In this document: positions 46,651 to 58,500 of the stretch, one piece after another
How positions within the stretch are numbered: position 1 is the stretch's first letter
Layout: every line of letters starts with the position of its first letter
Source of the DNA: Manduca sexta
Taxonomy: Eukaryota > Arthropoda > Insecta > Lepidoptera > Sphingidae
Reading direction: 5' to 3'
Length of the DNA stretch: 64,000 nt
NCBI RefSeq assembly: GCF_014839805.1
Contig: NC_051140.1
Span: 14,529,826 to 14,593,825 of the forward strand
Notes under the pieces: model-generated
What the model saw: only the letters and a program-made list of their open reading frames with translations
Told to the model about the DNA's origin: nothing
Databases searched by the model: none
Made by a program: the position numbers and the translations under genes

Positions 46651-49510
46651 TTAGTTATGATGTTCATGCTGGTGCCCATGATGATGATGGTGATGAGGAA
46701 CAATATGATGATGCTCCTTCTTATGGTGTACAACGGCTTGGAAACTGAAAAAAAAATGTTTATATTAATATTGAGAAAACGACTAAGAATTTCAAAGCAA
46801 ATTATATATTTGTATAAAAGCTAACAATATAATATTAGTTACGGTGTATGGTAGGTTACAGTGATGGAGGAAATAAATAAGTGTTCTCATTAAGAAATAC
46901 CAATTATATTTATTCAAAACCAGGTTTTTTTATAGAATTGATATTGTTTTTCATTCCTAGCACAGTTTTGTGTTAGTGTGGATGCACACACACGAATGTT
47001 TGTGAATACAAACAACAGGTTTTTATCCCCAAAGGGATAGGCAGAGGTGGGCAATGTGGTCAAGGCGACATCGGTTCCACCCTGTGTAGTGTAGGAGGCG
47101 AGCCTATCGCCATTTCGCATGGTAAAACAAAATAGTTACCCGTTGTGGTCATCAGCAGTGTAATGAACAGTTCGCACGTTGCCGTCAGGCTCTACGAGCG
47201 AGTAGACGCCCCTCACGTGGTCGCCGTCGCGCGATTCCTCCTGGGATTTGTGGTCGCCGGTGTGGGGGTCCGACACGGAGTACGAGAACTTGTAATGAGG
47301 ATGAGACCATGCCTGGTAATGAGAAATTACAAACTTTGTAAAAAGCTTATGGTATCATATAAATCTAAAGATGTACGAGATCATTTTCTCATATAGTAAT
47401 GAAATCTATAAAAACATATTAAATTATGATAAAATTTTAGCTGTATAACATATTTTTGGTTTCTTTTAAACTTGTACTATACGCAAGTAATTATAAGAGA
47501 GATGACACAATTATGAGCAATAGTTTGATATTAAGCAACAAATAAATCTTACGTGATCCCATTTTCCATGATCGTGACCATCGTCGTGTCCATGGTGACC
47601 GTCTTCCATATGACCGTGGTGGTCATGGTGGTCATAATGGTCGTGGTGGTCATGGTGATCGTGGTGGTCATGGTGGTCGTGGTGGTCATGGTGGTCATAG
47701 TGGCCATGGTGGTCATGATGCATAGGCCGCACATGTGTTATATGATGCTCATGGTGAGTCTCGTGATGCCCATGGTGTGTCTCGTGATGTCCATGGTGAG
47801 TCTCATGATGTCCGTGGTGAGTCTCGTGATGTCCGTGGTGAATCTCATGATGTCCGTGGTGTCCGTGGTGTCCGTCATAGTGATCCACACGAGACTGGTA
47901 CGACGTGGCCGGCGGATGCGCCACGGCACCGTACACCAGGCAGAGGGCGGCGATCTGAAAATGAGTTGTATTATGATATATAGTTTTCGTATAATTTTAG
48001 CGGTGTCTTGTGCTGTAAACTGCATAACTGATTAAATAGATCTTATTAAATTAATTACTAAAGGTATTCTTAAGTAGTTTAAACCGCCTTTTTTTTACGT
48101 GTAATTCGTGTACGAAATTCATAGTAAAAGTATGTACTTATACAAGCAAAGTGAATGCAAAGATACTGATTGCGGCTACATTAAGGTTAGGCATTGGTCT
48201 ATTTATAATTTGTATTAACATCAGCCCTGTATTATATATTGTCCCACTGTTGGGAACGGGCCTCCTCTACTACTGAGAGGAAGTAGGCCTTAGTCCACCA
48301 CGCTGGCCTAGTGCGGCTTGGTAGACTTCACACACCCTCGAAAATTCCGAATAGAGAATTTCTTAGGTATGCAGGTTTTCTCACGATGTTTTCCTTCACC
48401 GTTAAAGCAAGCGATAATTCACAAAGAATACACTCATATTTTTTTTAAAAAAGTCGGAGGTGTGTGCTGTTGGAATTTGAACCTGCGGACATTCGTCTCG
48501 GCAGTCCGTTCTATAACCAACTAGGCTATCGCGCACTTTTATAATTCGTATTACGCACCGAGATTTTGTTTGATGTGTCAAGTGTAAATTTAGAGAGCCT
48601 ACTCTACGGTATAAAAATCCAGACGTATTATAAATGCCTGGTTTGGTTTGGCTACCGAAGCTATTAATGACTACAATCAAAAAGATAGAGTTTCACAAAA
48701 TAATGTGTAACTCTTTCTGAAATAACCTTTTATAATATAATGTCTCTAGAGTATATATAACGTGTGTAATATATCATAGCAGATTGCGAAAAGTGACACA
48801 AAGGAATTACAATTTCCGATATTTTTCAAAAATATTATTATGTAGGGTGGCTCGATATACAAACTATTCCATGTTCAGGGAAAGTAAAAATCTCAACATA
48901 TGCAACACAACTACGACTAATATGGTAGTTTCTGTTAATAGTATGTTTTAATAAAGAAATTATTTTAAAGTTGAAGTATGCATAATTTGCATTGATTTAG
49001 TTTTTTTCTCTTCTGTAAACGGTATTTGGTATATGCGAAATCATTTAATATCTTCCAAATAAACGCACACGTACTTTCAATTATAAATAGTTCTAATGTT
49101 CTTTTTATACGATTATTTACGCACAAATTAATTATTAGAAAACTTAATTGATTTAAAAATAAATTTTAATTTGTTAGGAATTATTAAATCAGAAGTCGGC
49201 ACACGTGAAACTTAACTTCCGTTAACTTACATACGAATGGGAGTGGTCGTTGAAATATGATAATCACGAAACAATAGTAATTGCGGAAATTAAGCCAACG
49301 CAAAACGCACAAACCCTCTTGCCAATAAACGTTATTAATCAGTGCTCAACTAATCACAGTTTTGTGACATTTCTTTACAAATTATTTGGTGCAGAGACAA
49401 AACACTTAGATCAATCACTGATGAAAAAATTGGCATCGCCACTGAGTACAAGATGTTAATTGAAGACCACCACGATGTATTAAGTACAATGAACTCACTT
49501 GGAACCACAT
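46651..49510 (-). CDS. Histidine-rich RR-2 cuticular protein (complete, 226 aa)
   Basis: Four minus-strand exons join in phase: 49499-49510 (MWFQ), 47553-47954, 47140-47312 and 46651-46744 (TAA). Exons 1-2 give a signal peptide (MWFQ then [12 protein letters not shown]). Exon 2 continues into about 100 residues dominated by His: HHGHHET heptads, then a DHH triplet array, ending [13 protein letters not shown]. Exon 3 encodes the RR-2 domain ([51 protein letters not shown]), completed by FQAVVHHKK in exon 4, which ends in another His-rich tail. Family role: chitin binding in cuticle. The His arrays suggest metal binding, pH-dependent assembly or oxidative cross-linking; that is inference. Exon 1 was chosen for its ATG-TGG-TTC-CAA followed by GTGAGT and a TATA box 64 bp upstream. 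Long plus-strand frames across exon 2 are mirror artefacts of the repeats. Confidence 0.92.
47016..47120 (-). mobile_element. SINE family A, 3' half only
   Basis: Blocks TTTTATCCCCAAAGGGATAG and GCGAGCCTATCGCCAT match the tail half of family A; the tRNA-like head is missing. It lies in the last intron of the His-rich RR-2 gene, 20 bp beyond the donor of the RR exon. Confidence 0.75.
47600..47880. repeat. In-gene minisatellite coding for His repeats
   Basis: Two adjoining arrays: 9-bp-based units GGTGGTCAT/GGTGGTCGT at about 47605-47725, and 21-bp units of the CTCGTGATGTCCGTGGTGAGT type at about 47755-47860. Both are read in frame by the His-rich RR-2 gene on the opposite strand. Length variation between alleles is likely. 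Confidence 0.8.
48217..48536 (-). mobile_element. SINE family B copy in intron 1 of the His-rich RR-2 gene
   Basis: Tail block CTCCTCTACTACTGAGAGG near 48261 and head ending GCGATAGCCTAGTTGG on the minus strand. It is colinear with the 23507 and 63036 copies, with a few substitutions. Confidence 0.85.
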
Positions 49511-49573
49511 TTTGTATAGGAGATATCGCTTTGTCTGCTGGACTTCAACTATTGAAAATATGGGCAGACGTTA

Positions 49574-49581
49574 TTTTTATA
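49574..49581 (-). promoter_or_regulatory. TATA box of the His-rich RR-2 gene
   Basis: TATAAAAA on the minus strand, 64 bp upstream of the ATG, allows a leader of about 35-40 nt. It supports the choice of the four-codon first exon. Confidence 0.6.
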
Positions 49582-50613
49582 TGAAAACCTGTGCGGCAAT
49601 TTTTCGGCGAGAAGCAAATATAGCGACAATTAATTAGAGCTTCGATAATTAGATAAAATTATAACAAGTATAATTTGAGAAACCTAAGTTTCCACCCACC
49701 AAGGGCGTCACGAATCATTACTCGGATTAATAGCAACCACTCAGTGCTGCATGTAAGTATAATTATCCAATTAACAGAGAAAATACAATGTTAAATTTGG
49801 GATTCAGTTTCATCATAAGTCGGTGATAATCGTCTATTCGCCATACATCTAATACTAAAGTGTTACGTTTCCAAATTTTGTTAGGCTAATCAGTAAAACT
49901 GCAGCTTTACATAATTACATATGCAGTGATTACAACTAATCTGTTTAAACGCTGCCTCATAAAAAATTAGCCCATAACGTTATAACATTTCTCCTGGTTC
50001 TCCTAAGTGTCTATCTCTTATGTGATATTCAAGGTAATTTTCAAATATAAGAGATTATATTATAATGATTATAATCAGTCTTATGGTATAGAACTAATTA
50101 TTTACCCACGAAAGCCCGATGGTGAGTGATCATTGTTAGCGCTATAATTCCCTTTACCAATACTTCATTGTTGTTAAACGTAATAATTGTTAAACAAATA
50201 TCATGACATTTTAATTTTAATTGTAATTCTACAACAATAATTCTGCAAATAACATTATTAATTTTTTTGGCGGATATAACACCGACAAACATTAACCTTA
50301 ATTTTTTAAGATTTCCTCCGCCCTTCTTTACTGAGCTAATAAATGATCTAGTTTGTAGTCGAGTAACTCCTTTACAATGATTGTCTTGAACACGAAAGAC
50401 CGATCGAACAGTAAATATTATATTAATCTCTGTCTGGTAGTCTTGAGTGTTTTTTGTTTGTACTAACAGGTTCAGCTTTAGTGCTTGGGCGAACTTATTT
50501 TCTCAATATTATCTTTACTGGAAAACGCATTCTCATGATCGACCTTGAGGCTATAGGGCCCCGCAGGGTCTGTGCCACCCTCCTTAAGATGTATGGTCCC
50601 GAGCAACTTATGG

Positions 50614-50645
50614 GTTGGCCGGGTCATGTACACGACCCGGCCAAC
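50614..50645. repeat. Perfect 12-bp inverted repeat, GC-rich hairpin
   Basis: GTTGGCCGGGTC and GACCCGGCCAAC flank an 8-base loop ATGTACAC. It stands in a GC-rich island of about 150 bp in otherwise AT-rich DNA. Confidence 0.8.
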
Positions 50646-50759
50646 GCACCCAAAGCCGGTACAGAATAATAATTAAATTGTTTGCCATTGCCATGAATAA
50701 AAAAATACAAAATATAGTTTCAATAATCATTCTTTAAAAAACCGTGATGTATATATAAA

Positions 50760-51040
50760 TATTATTAAATGAAGACCCCAAAAGTTGTCTGTCTGTAATT
50801 GATTTTTACAAAATTTATTGAACGTATTTTTGTATGGTTTTTACTAAAAGATACAGCAATTTTTGACGTAGGTATAAGTTAAAAGTACATTACGGTTTGA
50901 TGTAAATTGAATGAAATATAAGGATTAATTTTTAAGAGGACACGTTGTTGTAAAAAATCTCGTGGGTCGGGATTTACGCGGATAATCTTCGTAAACACGC
51001 TGCTTTCTATGCGGGACAAGCCGCGGGCGCCGCTAGTTGT
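50760..51040. repeat. Interspersed repeat ending in GACAAGCCGCGGGCG
   Basis: It starts near GAAGACCCCAAAAGTTGTCT, runs through a GTCTGTAATTGATTTTTAC block and ends TATGCGGGACAAGCCGCGGG. It is related by its ends to the 14835 repeat. Confidence 0.5.
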
Positions 51041-51047
51041 AATATAA

Positions 51048-51375
51048 GCAGTGATAGTCTAGTTGGTACTTGGTAGTGGAACGGACTGCTGAGTCGACTG
51101 TCCGGAGGTTCAAAACCTAAGCCATGCACCTCTGACTTTCTAAAGTTATGTCTGTATTTTTTGTGAATTATCGCTTGCTTTACCGGTGAAGAAAAATACC
51201 GTGAGGAAACCTACGTAGCTGACAAATTTTCTATAAGAAATATCAGGGCCTGTGAAGTCTACCAATCCTCACTAGGCCAGAGTGGTGGACTAAGGCCTAA
51301 TCCCTCTCACTAATAGGAGAAAGCCGTGCCCAGCAGTGGGACAGCGTATTATACAGGACTGTTATTATTATATTG
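51048..51375 (+). mobile_element. SINE family B copy, plus orientation
   Basis: Head GTGATAGTCTAGTTGGTACT, B-box-like GGAGGTTCAAAACC, tail TGCCCAGCAGTGGGACAGCG and TATACAGGACTGTTATTAT. This is the only near full-length family B copy on the plus strand here. Confidence 0.8.
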
Positions 51376-51831
51376 GGGTAACGTCTTGATTATTACGATT
51401 TTGCTATCAAAATTATATTTCTGCCCATATCCGGAATAACATATAGAATCTTAATGATACCAATAACTAAAATTAGAATTTATGTTCATACCATTTAGTA
51501 GAGGTTTATTAATAGTTATCTAACGTATTATTGTTTTTTATTTTAGGAAATTTAAACGATTATAACGAATTTCATTTAATTATTCCTTATGTTCCAAAAT
51601 TTAATACTAAAGTAGTCAAAATCATTTTTTATCTTCATTTATTTTTAAAATTAAAAGTCTACAGTAACAAAGAGCAAAATTTATTATTACTTTATAGTTA
51701 ACGTATGCTTCTTCATCTGATTCACAACTAAGTACATATGTGTTGTTATGATACCTGTATCAGTCCTGATGTGGGTAAAATCAGAGACATTATATTTAAT
51801 ACATATTACATGGCTATAACTGTATTCAGTA

Positions 51832-52070
51832 AGGGTGTCTGTCATATAGTACGGCAGCGCTCTGAGCTCCTGGGTGCGAATCCTGGGCCGGGCAAATGCA
51901 TATTTGGGTTTTTCTGCTCAGTATCAGCCCGGAGCCTGGAATTTCAATGGCCGATATGGCGATAGGCATGCCCCTATCACATCGTGGGACAGAACACACT
52001 TAGCAAATGGTGAGTGCCCTGGTTGCACCTCTGCATACCCTTTCGGGGATAAATGCGTGATGGGTGTGTT
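51832..52070 (+). mobile_element. SINE family A copy with decayed head
   Basis: The B box GGGTGCGAATCCTGGG is followed by a well kept body (GGGTTTTTCTGCTCAGTATC, CCCCTATCACATCGTGGGAC) and tail (CCCTTTCGGGGATAAATGCG). The first 30 bases have diverged from the other copies. Confidence 0.8.
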
Positions 52071-52528
52071 TCTGTCATACAATCTTATAATTTTTACAGC
52101 CACATAGACGCTAGATGAACAGTACGTTAATAAGTATGATAAATGTCAATTGTATTTTCTATTTAGGCTATTTTTATAATATAGTCTTTTGTGCACAGTA
52201 TTGTGAGTCATTTGATTATTAAAGTAATAAAATAATAATCAGGGTATGACTTTAAAAGGTTATAATTTTAGACTTTTTGATAGTTACATAAAAACATAAG
52301 AGAAGAAGTTTATACTTAATAAAGTAAAGGCGTTTATTTATGTACAAGATATTAAACTTAATTCATGAAATAATAATTAATTGGGTAGTAATATTCAATT
52401 GATTCAACCTCCAAATTTTTCATCTAATTATAAATGAAATACTTCAAGAGATTAACACATTATAAAAAATTTACAATTTTTCAATACAAAATGTTATATA
52501 TTTTAAAGTTTAAAACAAATGTAAACTT

Positions 52529-55500
52529 CTAGTTTCTTGATCCTGTCCTTAGATGTTCATACTCGCTTTTGAAACGTTCGCGCATTTCATTTTTCTCAGC
52601 GAGGTTCTTCAGACGTAGATGTTCGAGCAAACTGTCGTAGTCGCGGAATTCCTTATGCTCATCTGTGTGGACATTCTTAGGGAGGATGATGTAGTGTCCA
52701 CTAGGGCTGCGGGTGTAGTCTCTGCCGCCGGTCTTCATGTATCTGTAGTCTAGAATCCAAGTTGGCTGGTAGTAGTCTGGGCTGTATGCTTCTTCTATTA
52801 TCCTGCAAATGATTTTTATTTATGATTAACTAGGTGTTGTTCACGGCTTCGCCCGCATGGGAATCATTTCCTGCTGTAAAAGTAGTGTAACGATTTATAG
52901 CACGAACTGAACGACGCTAGCGCCATCTGTTAAAAAATAGTTTAAAAAATTTTTATTATTTCCCTTAAGAGCATATTACCAAATGATGAAAAGTAGCCTA
53001 TGTGTTAATCCAAGACATAGCGTACTCGTGTGCCAAATATCATTGAAATCCGTCCAGCTGTTTCTGCATTTACTTCTAACAAACATCCAAATATTATCAC
53101 AAACTTTCGCATTTGTAATATAAGTAAGAAATAAAATTGTATGAATATGTACTATTTTTGTTCTGTATATCAGCATACGATTTTTAGTTATATTGAGTAA
53201 GTTTAAATATATCGCAGCCCAAGGTTTCGATTGATCGTGATGAACTGTAATCATCGTAAAAAACTTGATCGAAACAATATTTTTTATATAAATTCAAGTT
53301 TTATGAATACTTACTTATTTTGACGAGCTATGTCTGGTCCATGCCCCTGTAAAAAAAGGAAATATTATCGTCCATCATGATAAAATAATTTTCTCCTATA
53401 TACCTAGTCTTGCCATAAATATTGTAATAAAGAAAAAAGAAAATTGTTAACTGCAAATAACATTTATTACTTTTACAGTGTGTCAGTTTAATACATAAAT
53501 ATAAAACAATTAAAAATATAAAAGCTTATTCGAAGTGGTCTCCATTGGCTGCAATACAGTCCTTTAAACGATGAGGCCAGTTATCAATAGAAGCACGCAC
53601 TCTTTCCATGGGAAAATTCTTCACTGCCAATCGTATAGATTGTTTTAGGGACTCAAATTATCATGGCGTTTAGAGCAAGCTGTACTCTCTAAAACTGACC
53701 ACAAATCATAATCCAGCGGATTAAGATCGGGACTAGACGACGGCCAGTCTTCAGCTCTGATGAAGTCCGAAACGTTCGATTCCAACCAAGACTGCGTGGA
53801 CCGAGCTTTATGACCCGGCGCCGAGTCTTGCTGGAAGGACCATACTTGGTTATTGAACATGGTGATGTTAAGGGGCTTAACTACCTTCTCAAGAATGGTA
53901 TCTTGATACACTTGTGCCGATGTTTTGATACCTTTTTTACAAAAATATGGCTCAGTCACTCCTTCATAGCTAACACCCCACCAAACCATCACTGAAGTCG
54001 GATAATGTCCACGTTGCACTCTGTCGACTAATTGGGAAGCTTCCTTAGAGCTTTGAGCATAAATACGGTCATTTTGTTTGTTAAAATGTTGCTCAATTGT
54101 AAAAATTTCTCATCCGTAAACAAAATTTTTCTGTGACCTCCCTTTGCGTACCGCTTCAGTAGTTGTTTCGATTTTACCACCCTATTCTTCTTTAAATTAT
54201 CAGTTAAGAAATGGCCAGTGCGTCTCTTATAGGCTGCAAGTCCTAAGTCATCTTTTAAAATACGCGACATGGTTCTAGGTGCTATCTTCATTTCCCGAGA
54301 TAAAATCTTTTGCTTTCGGACAGGATTTCTTCGAATTCTTTCCCTTACTGCTTTGACCACCTTTTTCGTACGAACACTACGTGGACGGCCAGATCTTTTC
54401 TGTCACAAACAGAGGAGGTCTCATTGTACCTATTAATAGCCCGGTACACAAACATTTTACTAATACCAAGTGTATGGAGAGTTTTAAAAATTGCATTTGG
54501 CTCCATACCTACTTTGTGTAATGCTATCACAGCGATTCGGTTCTCTTTATCACCCCACACCATTTTAATATCGCAAAATATTTTACAATGTATTGGCGCC
54601 AAAATGAGAAAACACAATGAACAATCGTATAAAAATGACAGATTCGAAATTCAAATGTAATATTTTTTTATAATTAAGTGTAACAGTATTTATGGCCAGA
54701 CTAAGTATATGGCCTAACATTTGGCTTGGAAATGAGCTACATCTCTCTCTCTCTACGCCTGAAAATGGAAAAGGCGTGAAGCTATGTCTCTGTACGCACG
54801 TGGCTGTCATGAACGCCAGTGGAGCGCAGGATCACGGGTCCCCGGAAATAATCGTCATCATGCGTGTTGAGGCGGAAGCTGTGCTGTCCGTCATCGTGAT
54901 GTAGGCGGTGATGATCATCAGCGTGGTGAGAGCGATGATAATCTCGATCTCTCTCGTGATGTCTATCGTCGCGGTGGATGGTTATAGCAGATTCCGCGGG
55001 CTCGGTCTCATCTGCCATGCAGGTCGCCGCCAGACATGCTAAAAGTAGCAACTGGAATATTTAAAAAATAATTATTTAAATATTTTATCTTATTTCAAGC
55101 TGTGTGTGCTACGTTCCTTTAAAAATGAACTGAAGTATGAACGGTGTCGACGCCCTCGCAGTAAAGTCTAAGCTTTGTTTGTGGTGATTTAAGAATAGGA
55201 TAACAATTAAATAGGTATATCAATAATGGAAGTTATATTTCTATTTCGAGAGACATGTATATAATAGGTATCTTTATTGCTATAAATTTTAAATTGTTTT
55301 TATGATTGCATCAATCGTACATTGTACAAAGATGTTCCGGTCTATTAATCATTAGTAAAACGCTAATTGAAAACACAAGGTTAATGTAGTATTTATTAAT
55401 TAGATCAATAAATATTGTTTTAGTGATCTCATTAATAATTTGACCTATGCAGGGGGCCATAACGCACATATTTTTAATGTTATGGTGCTATTTGTTTAAC

Positions 55501-55532
55501 TATGATTTATAAAAAAATCTTACGCGAAACAT
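52529..55532 (-). CDS. Unrecognised secreted His/Asp-rich protein in the cuticle cluster (188 aa)
   Basis: Four minus-strand exons join in phase with GT-AG borders: 55524-55532 (MFR), 54800-55051, 53315-53346 and 52529-52802 (TAG). The start gives a strong signal peptide (MFRLLLLACLAATCMA). Residues about 20-65 are rich in His, Asp and Arg (HERDRDYHRSHHADDHHRLH). The C-terminal 110 residues are different: EEAYSPDYYQPTWILDYRY, GGRDYTRSPSGHYIILPKNV, then a charged, probably helical end (LEHLRLKNLAEKNEMRERFK). I see no RR, CPF, Tweedle or chitin-binding Cys motif and do not recognise the family. The gene layout (tiny first exon, phase-0 intron after the signal start) copies its RR-2 neighbours, so a cuticle or matrix role is inferred. 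If the GTGCGT donor at 54794-54799 is not used, exon 2 reads 6 more residues to a stop at 54782. A dead maT transposon sits in intron 2. Confidence 0.75.
52829..53110 (-). repeat. Dispersed repeat D, copy 3, in an intron
   Basis: GTTCACGGCTTCGCCCGCAT at the left and AAATCCGTCCAGCTGTTTCT at the right, reversed relative to 27056. It lies in the last intron of the unrecognised secreted gene. Confidence 0.7.
53476..54687 (-). mobile_element. maT-type (DD37D) Tc1/mariner transposon, inactivated by frameshifts
   Basis: About 1.2 kb with a TA at the left edge (53474-53475) and imperfect terminal repeats (CAGTGTGTCAGTTTAAT at the left; ACTGTTACACTTAAT reversed from the right). A transposase-like frame runs on the minus strand from an ATG at 54563 to a TAA at 53526, about 346 codons. 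Motifs seen: an N-terminal helix-turn-helix part, the R-R-x-GHFL linker, FTDE (first D), WSFQQDSAPGH (second D) and SPDLNPLDYDLW (third D). I count 37 residues between the second and third acidic residues, the DD37D spacing of maT, a family known from moths. Three single-base frame breaks (near 54400, 54110 and 53650, mostly at short runs of one base) show it is dead. It lies in intron 2 of the unrecognised secreted gene. Confidence 0.9.
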
Positions 55533-58500
55533 CTTGCTCGTTGAAAGAACTGCACACAACTAACAATTTAAATGTATCGATACATTATTAATAAATATGT
55601 ACAACTAATTGTCGGTTTATTCCGGCGGATATGTTCGTAATCACTAATCTCCGAATAGTTGAAAATTATATTGTTTTAAATAGGCGATTAATATTTTCAT
55701 GTATGTGGACGTATACCATTGGCTGTTGAGTAATTAATGTATGAATTATTTCGTGTTGTTTTTTACATGTAATTTAAGAAATTTTTATTGTTTCATTTAG
55801 AAAATGCACTAGGTATCGCATATATTCATTAAAGGCTGTCAAGTCAGGGGGCGTTAATCATATTTTATTTGGCAATTGATACATGGAGAAGGATTTACTT
55901 GTCGTCTCTTAGGTCAGTCGCTAATGAGTAGAAACTATATAAGTACAAATGTAGGTAATAATGTATTTAATTACAGCGGGGCTGTTCACTGAAGCCTGTA
56001 TAGTTCTTTTTTGTAATTGTGTGATTTGTGAGATCGACGGCAGCACGGTTAAGTCTCATGCTGTTATAGGGCGTCCTTTAGAGCGCGGATGCCATTGAGC
56101 CCTCATTTGTTTTAAAGAATGCCCTTGGGAAGGAGCAGGTAGGGGCGGTTGTGACGGACAACTAGGCACCAGAAAAATCAATCTTAATTCGCAAAAAATG
56201 CTACCACGGGGTTTTTGTTAGAAGGTCATTTGTTACATAAGGTATAAATTATATAAGATTGACGGTTAGGGTCTCTAGGGACCCAGTGGATGCGCAATAT
56301 CTGACATCTCTTCCAGCAGCTCCCCAAGGTAAGTGACCCCAACTTAACCGTCCAGTTACCAGTGAGGTTAGAGAAGTGGTTATAGCGCTGGAAGTACGAA
56401 AAAGAAACACTAATTTACTCAAGAGTGTAGTCATAATCTTTAGAGATAATCCACAGGGTGATTGGAATTAATTAATATCTTTAATCTTGAATTTTTATGA
56501 ACTACGCTCTAGAAGCAATTCATACTGCTTTAATATTCGTACTCTGGGCTCCGAAGATGTTGGTTAGTCTATATGACAATCTACATGATGAATGAATGAA
56601 CACCATATGAACTATGCTAGACAATGCTTATATTGGAATCCTTAATTAATGATGACCTTATTCATTCAGCGATTTGATTAGTTAAATGATAAGTCTTCAA
56701 AAAATAATGTAACCATTTTATTTATTTATTTAAGGACCTCCAACAAAGGATACATGACATATAATAAAAAGATTTTTCAGGGATAAATGTCTAACTGCAT
56801 AATTTTTCGGGATAAAAAGTAGTTTCTATGTAAATCCAGATCTATCTACACACCGCTGGCTTATTGCGGATTGGCAAATGACACATGCCCTCAGAATTCT
56901 TATAGAGAATTTCTCCGTTTGGAAGTTTCCTCACAATGTGTCCATCACCGTTACAGGAAGCAATTATTTACAAAGAATACACGCATAACATTAGAAAAGT
57001 CAGGGCGTGCCCTTGGGTTTTGAACCTGTGGACATTCGTCTCGGTACTCAGTTCCATTCCTAACTACGCTTTCGCCGCTTCATTGTTATATGTTATTTAT
57101 TTAAATCTATAAAACTTTAAAGATTATACAGAATCGAACCATTACTTATTTAACCTTTTCCTATGAACTTTGTTATTCGATATTCGCTTATTACTAATCT
57201 ACATATTTATTATGGTTGTTTTAAAGATTATAATACAAATTTTGGGTAGTTTACTTGTTAATATACTTATAAAATATATAAGTCGTAATTTTACCTTGTA
57301 ATTATAGAAATAAAATTATTTATTTACTAGTTCTAAATTATTTGTTGATATATATTTTTTATATTAAGCAGTACAAAAACAAATATTAATTATGAAGTAG
57401 TGGTCGTTCTGTGGTCAAAATTTTGCCGTCGAATTTAGTATATTTGTAATCAATACATTATAGATAAATTTTATATTACTGCACGCCTTCTTTATATTTT
57501 GAACTTAAAATTATGCTAAATCTCATTCCGTGCAAGTAAAGTGTTTAACAAGGGGTACAAAGATTTTTCTTCATCTATTGATATAGATAAGGTATTTATA
57601 ATTGCATATAATTGCATAATTATTATATTGAATATTAAAAAAAAATACTAAACCGCTTCTCGGAGAATCAATATTACTAGTAAAATCGAGCCTACGACTT
57701 CAATTAATATTATTGATCATCGTCTTATTTAATTGGTTTTTTCTAGACAGTGATATTCCATTTTGATAATTCCTTTACGTAAGTTGCCAAAACACGATTC
57801 AAAGTGTATGACACGAAATCGGTGAAAGTTCATAATCGCAGTAATAAAAATACCGTGTGGTCATGACCTTTAGACTTCGCGCATGTGCTGTGAATTTGTT
57901 ACCGAAAATAAATATGAAATTGACAACAGTGGATTTGTTGTTACGAATCTCAAATTGAAATATCAAATAGACAACAGTTACTAAAGTCGCTTAAGAAACT
58001 GTCTGTTTCCTGTTGTTGTATTTTTCGGTAACAAGTTTATTGCATCTGTGTGGGTCCAAATGCTATTCCAAACATATTTATAAATCATTTTCCATCTCAA
58101 GTAGACATATTTTAATATATTTCAAAATTTTATAAACAAAATTTAAATTCTCATTTAAGGGTTTGTTCTTAGCTGAGTCAGCGTTATTTAATAAACAAAA
58201 CTCAGCTCTTAAAATCCGTTATTTGCTGTGATTTAAGATATCAGTTGAGATGTTGATATATGATAATTAAATAGCGACGCTGACAGCGTCTCAGCTGATG
58301 TCGCACTTAAGAGCGAAACTGAATTGTACTATAAGTCGGCCCGTAGTCACAGAGCATTAACAATAATTCCTATACACACATATAAGTGCTGTTACTCATG
58401 AATGCGCGTTTTTACGTACATGTCTAGACGCAACATAAGATGGAACCAGACGAATTTAACGATTGTAGATGTATTACATTACGTGATTGTTTGAGGTAAT

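Larger units (their letters stand above)
49582..52528. other. Intergenic stretch between the His-rich RR-2 gene and the unrecognised secreted gene
   Basis: No gene supported. It contains a GC-rich patch with a perfect 12-bp hairpin at 50614-50645, a dispersed repeat at 50760-51040, a SINE B at 51048 and a SINE A at 51832. A short plus-strand frame at 50454-50669 covers the hairpin but resembles no protein I recognise. Confidence 0.5.

Noticed and set aside
47553..48035. 160-residue plus-strand ORF rich in Met and Val, and other frames over the same region
   Set aside because: It is the mirror of the His-repeat exon on the minus strand; repeat DNA without stops opens several frames. Splice sites, signal peptide and RR domain support only the minus-strand reading.
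53645..54617. Three separate transposase-like ORFs as independent genes
   Set aside because: They are pieces of one maT transposase frame broken by single-base shifts.
58160..58330. Possible inverted repeat with TTAGCTGAGTCAGCG-like ends
   Set aside because: The two sides match only in short blocks with different spacing; too weak to call an element.
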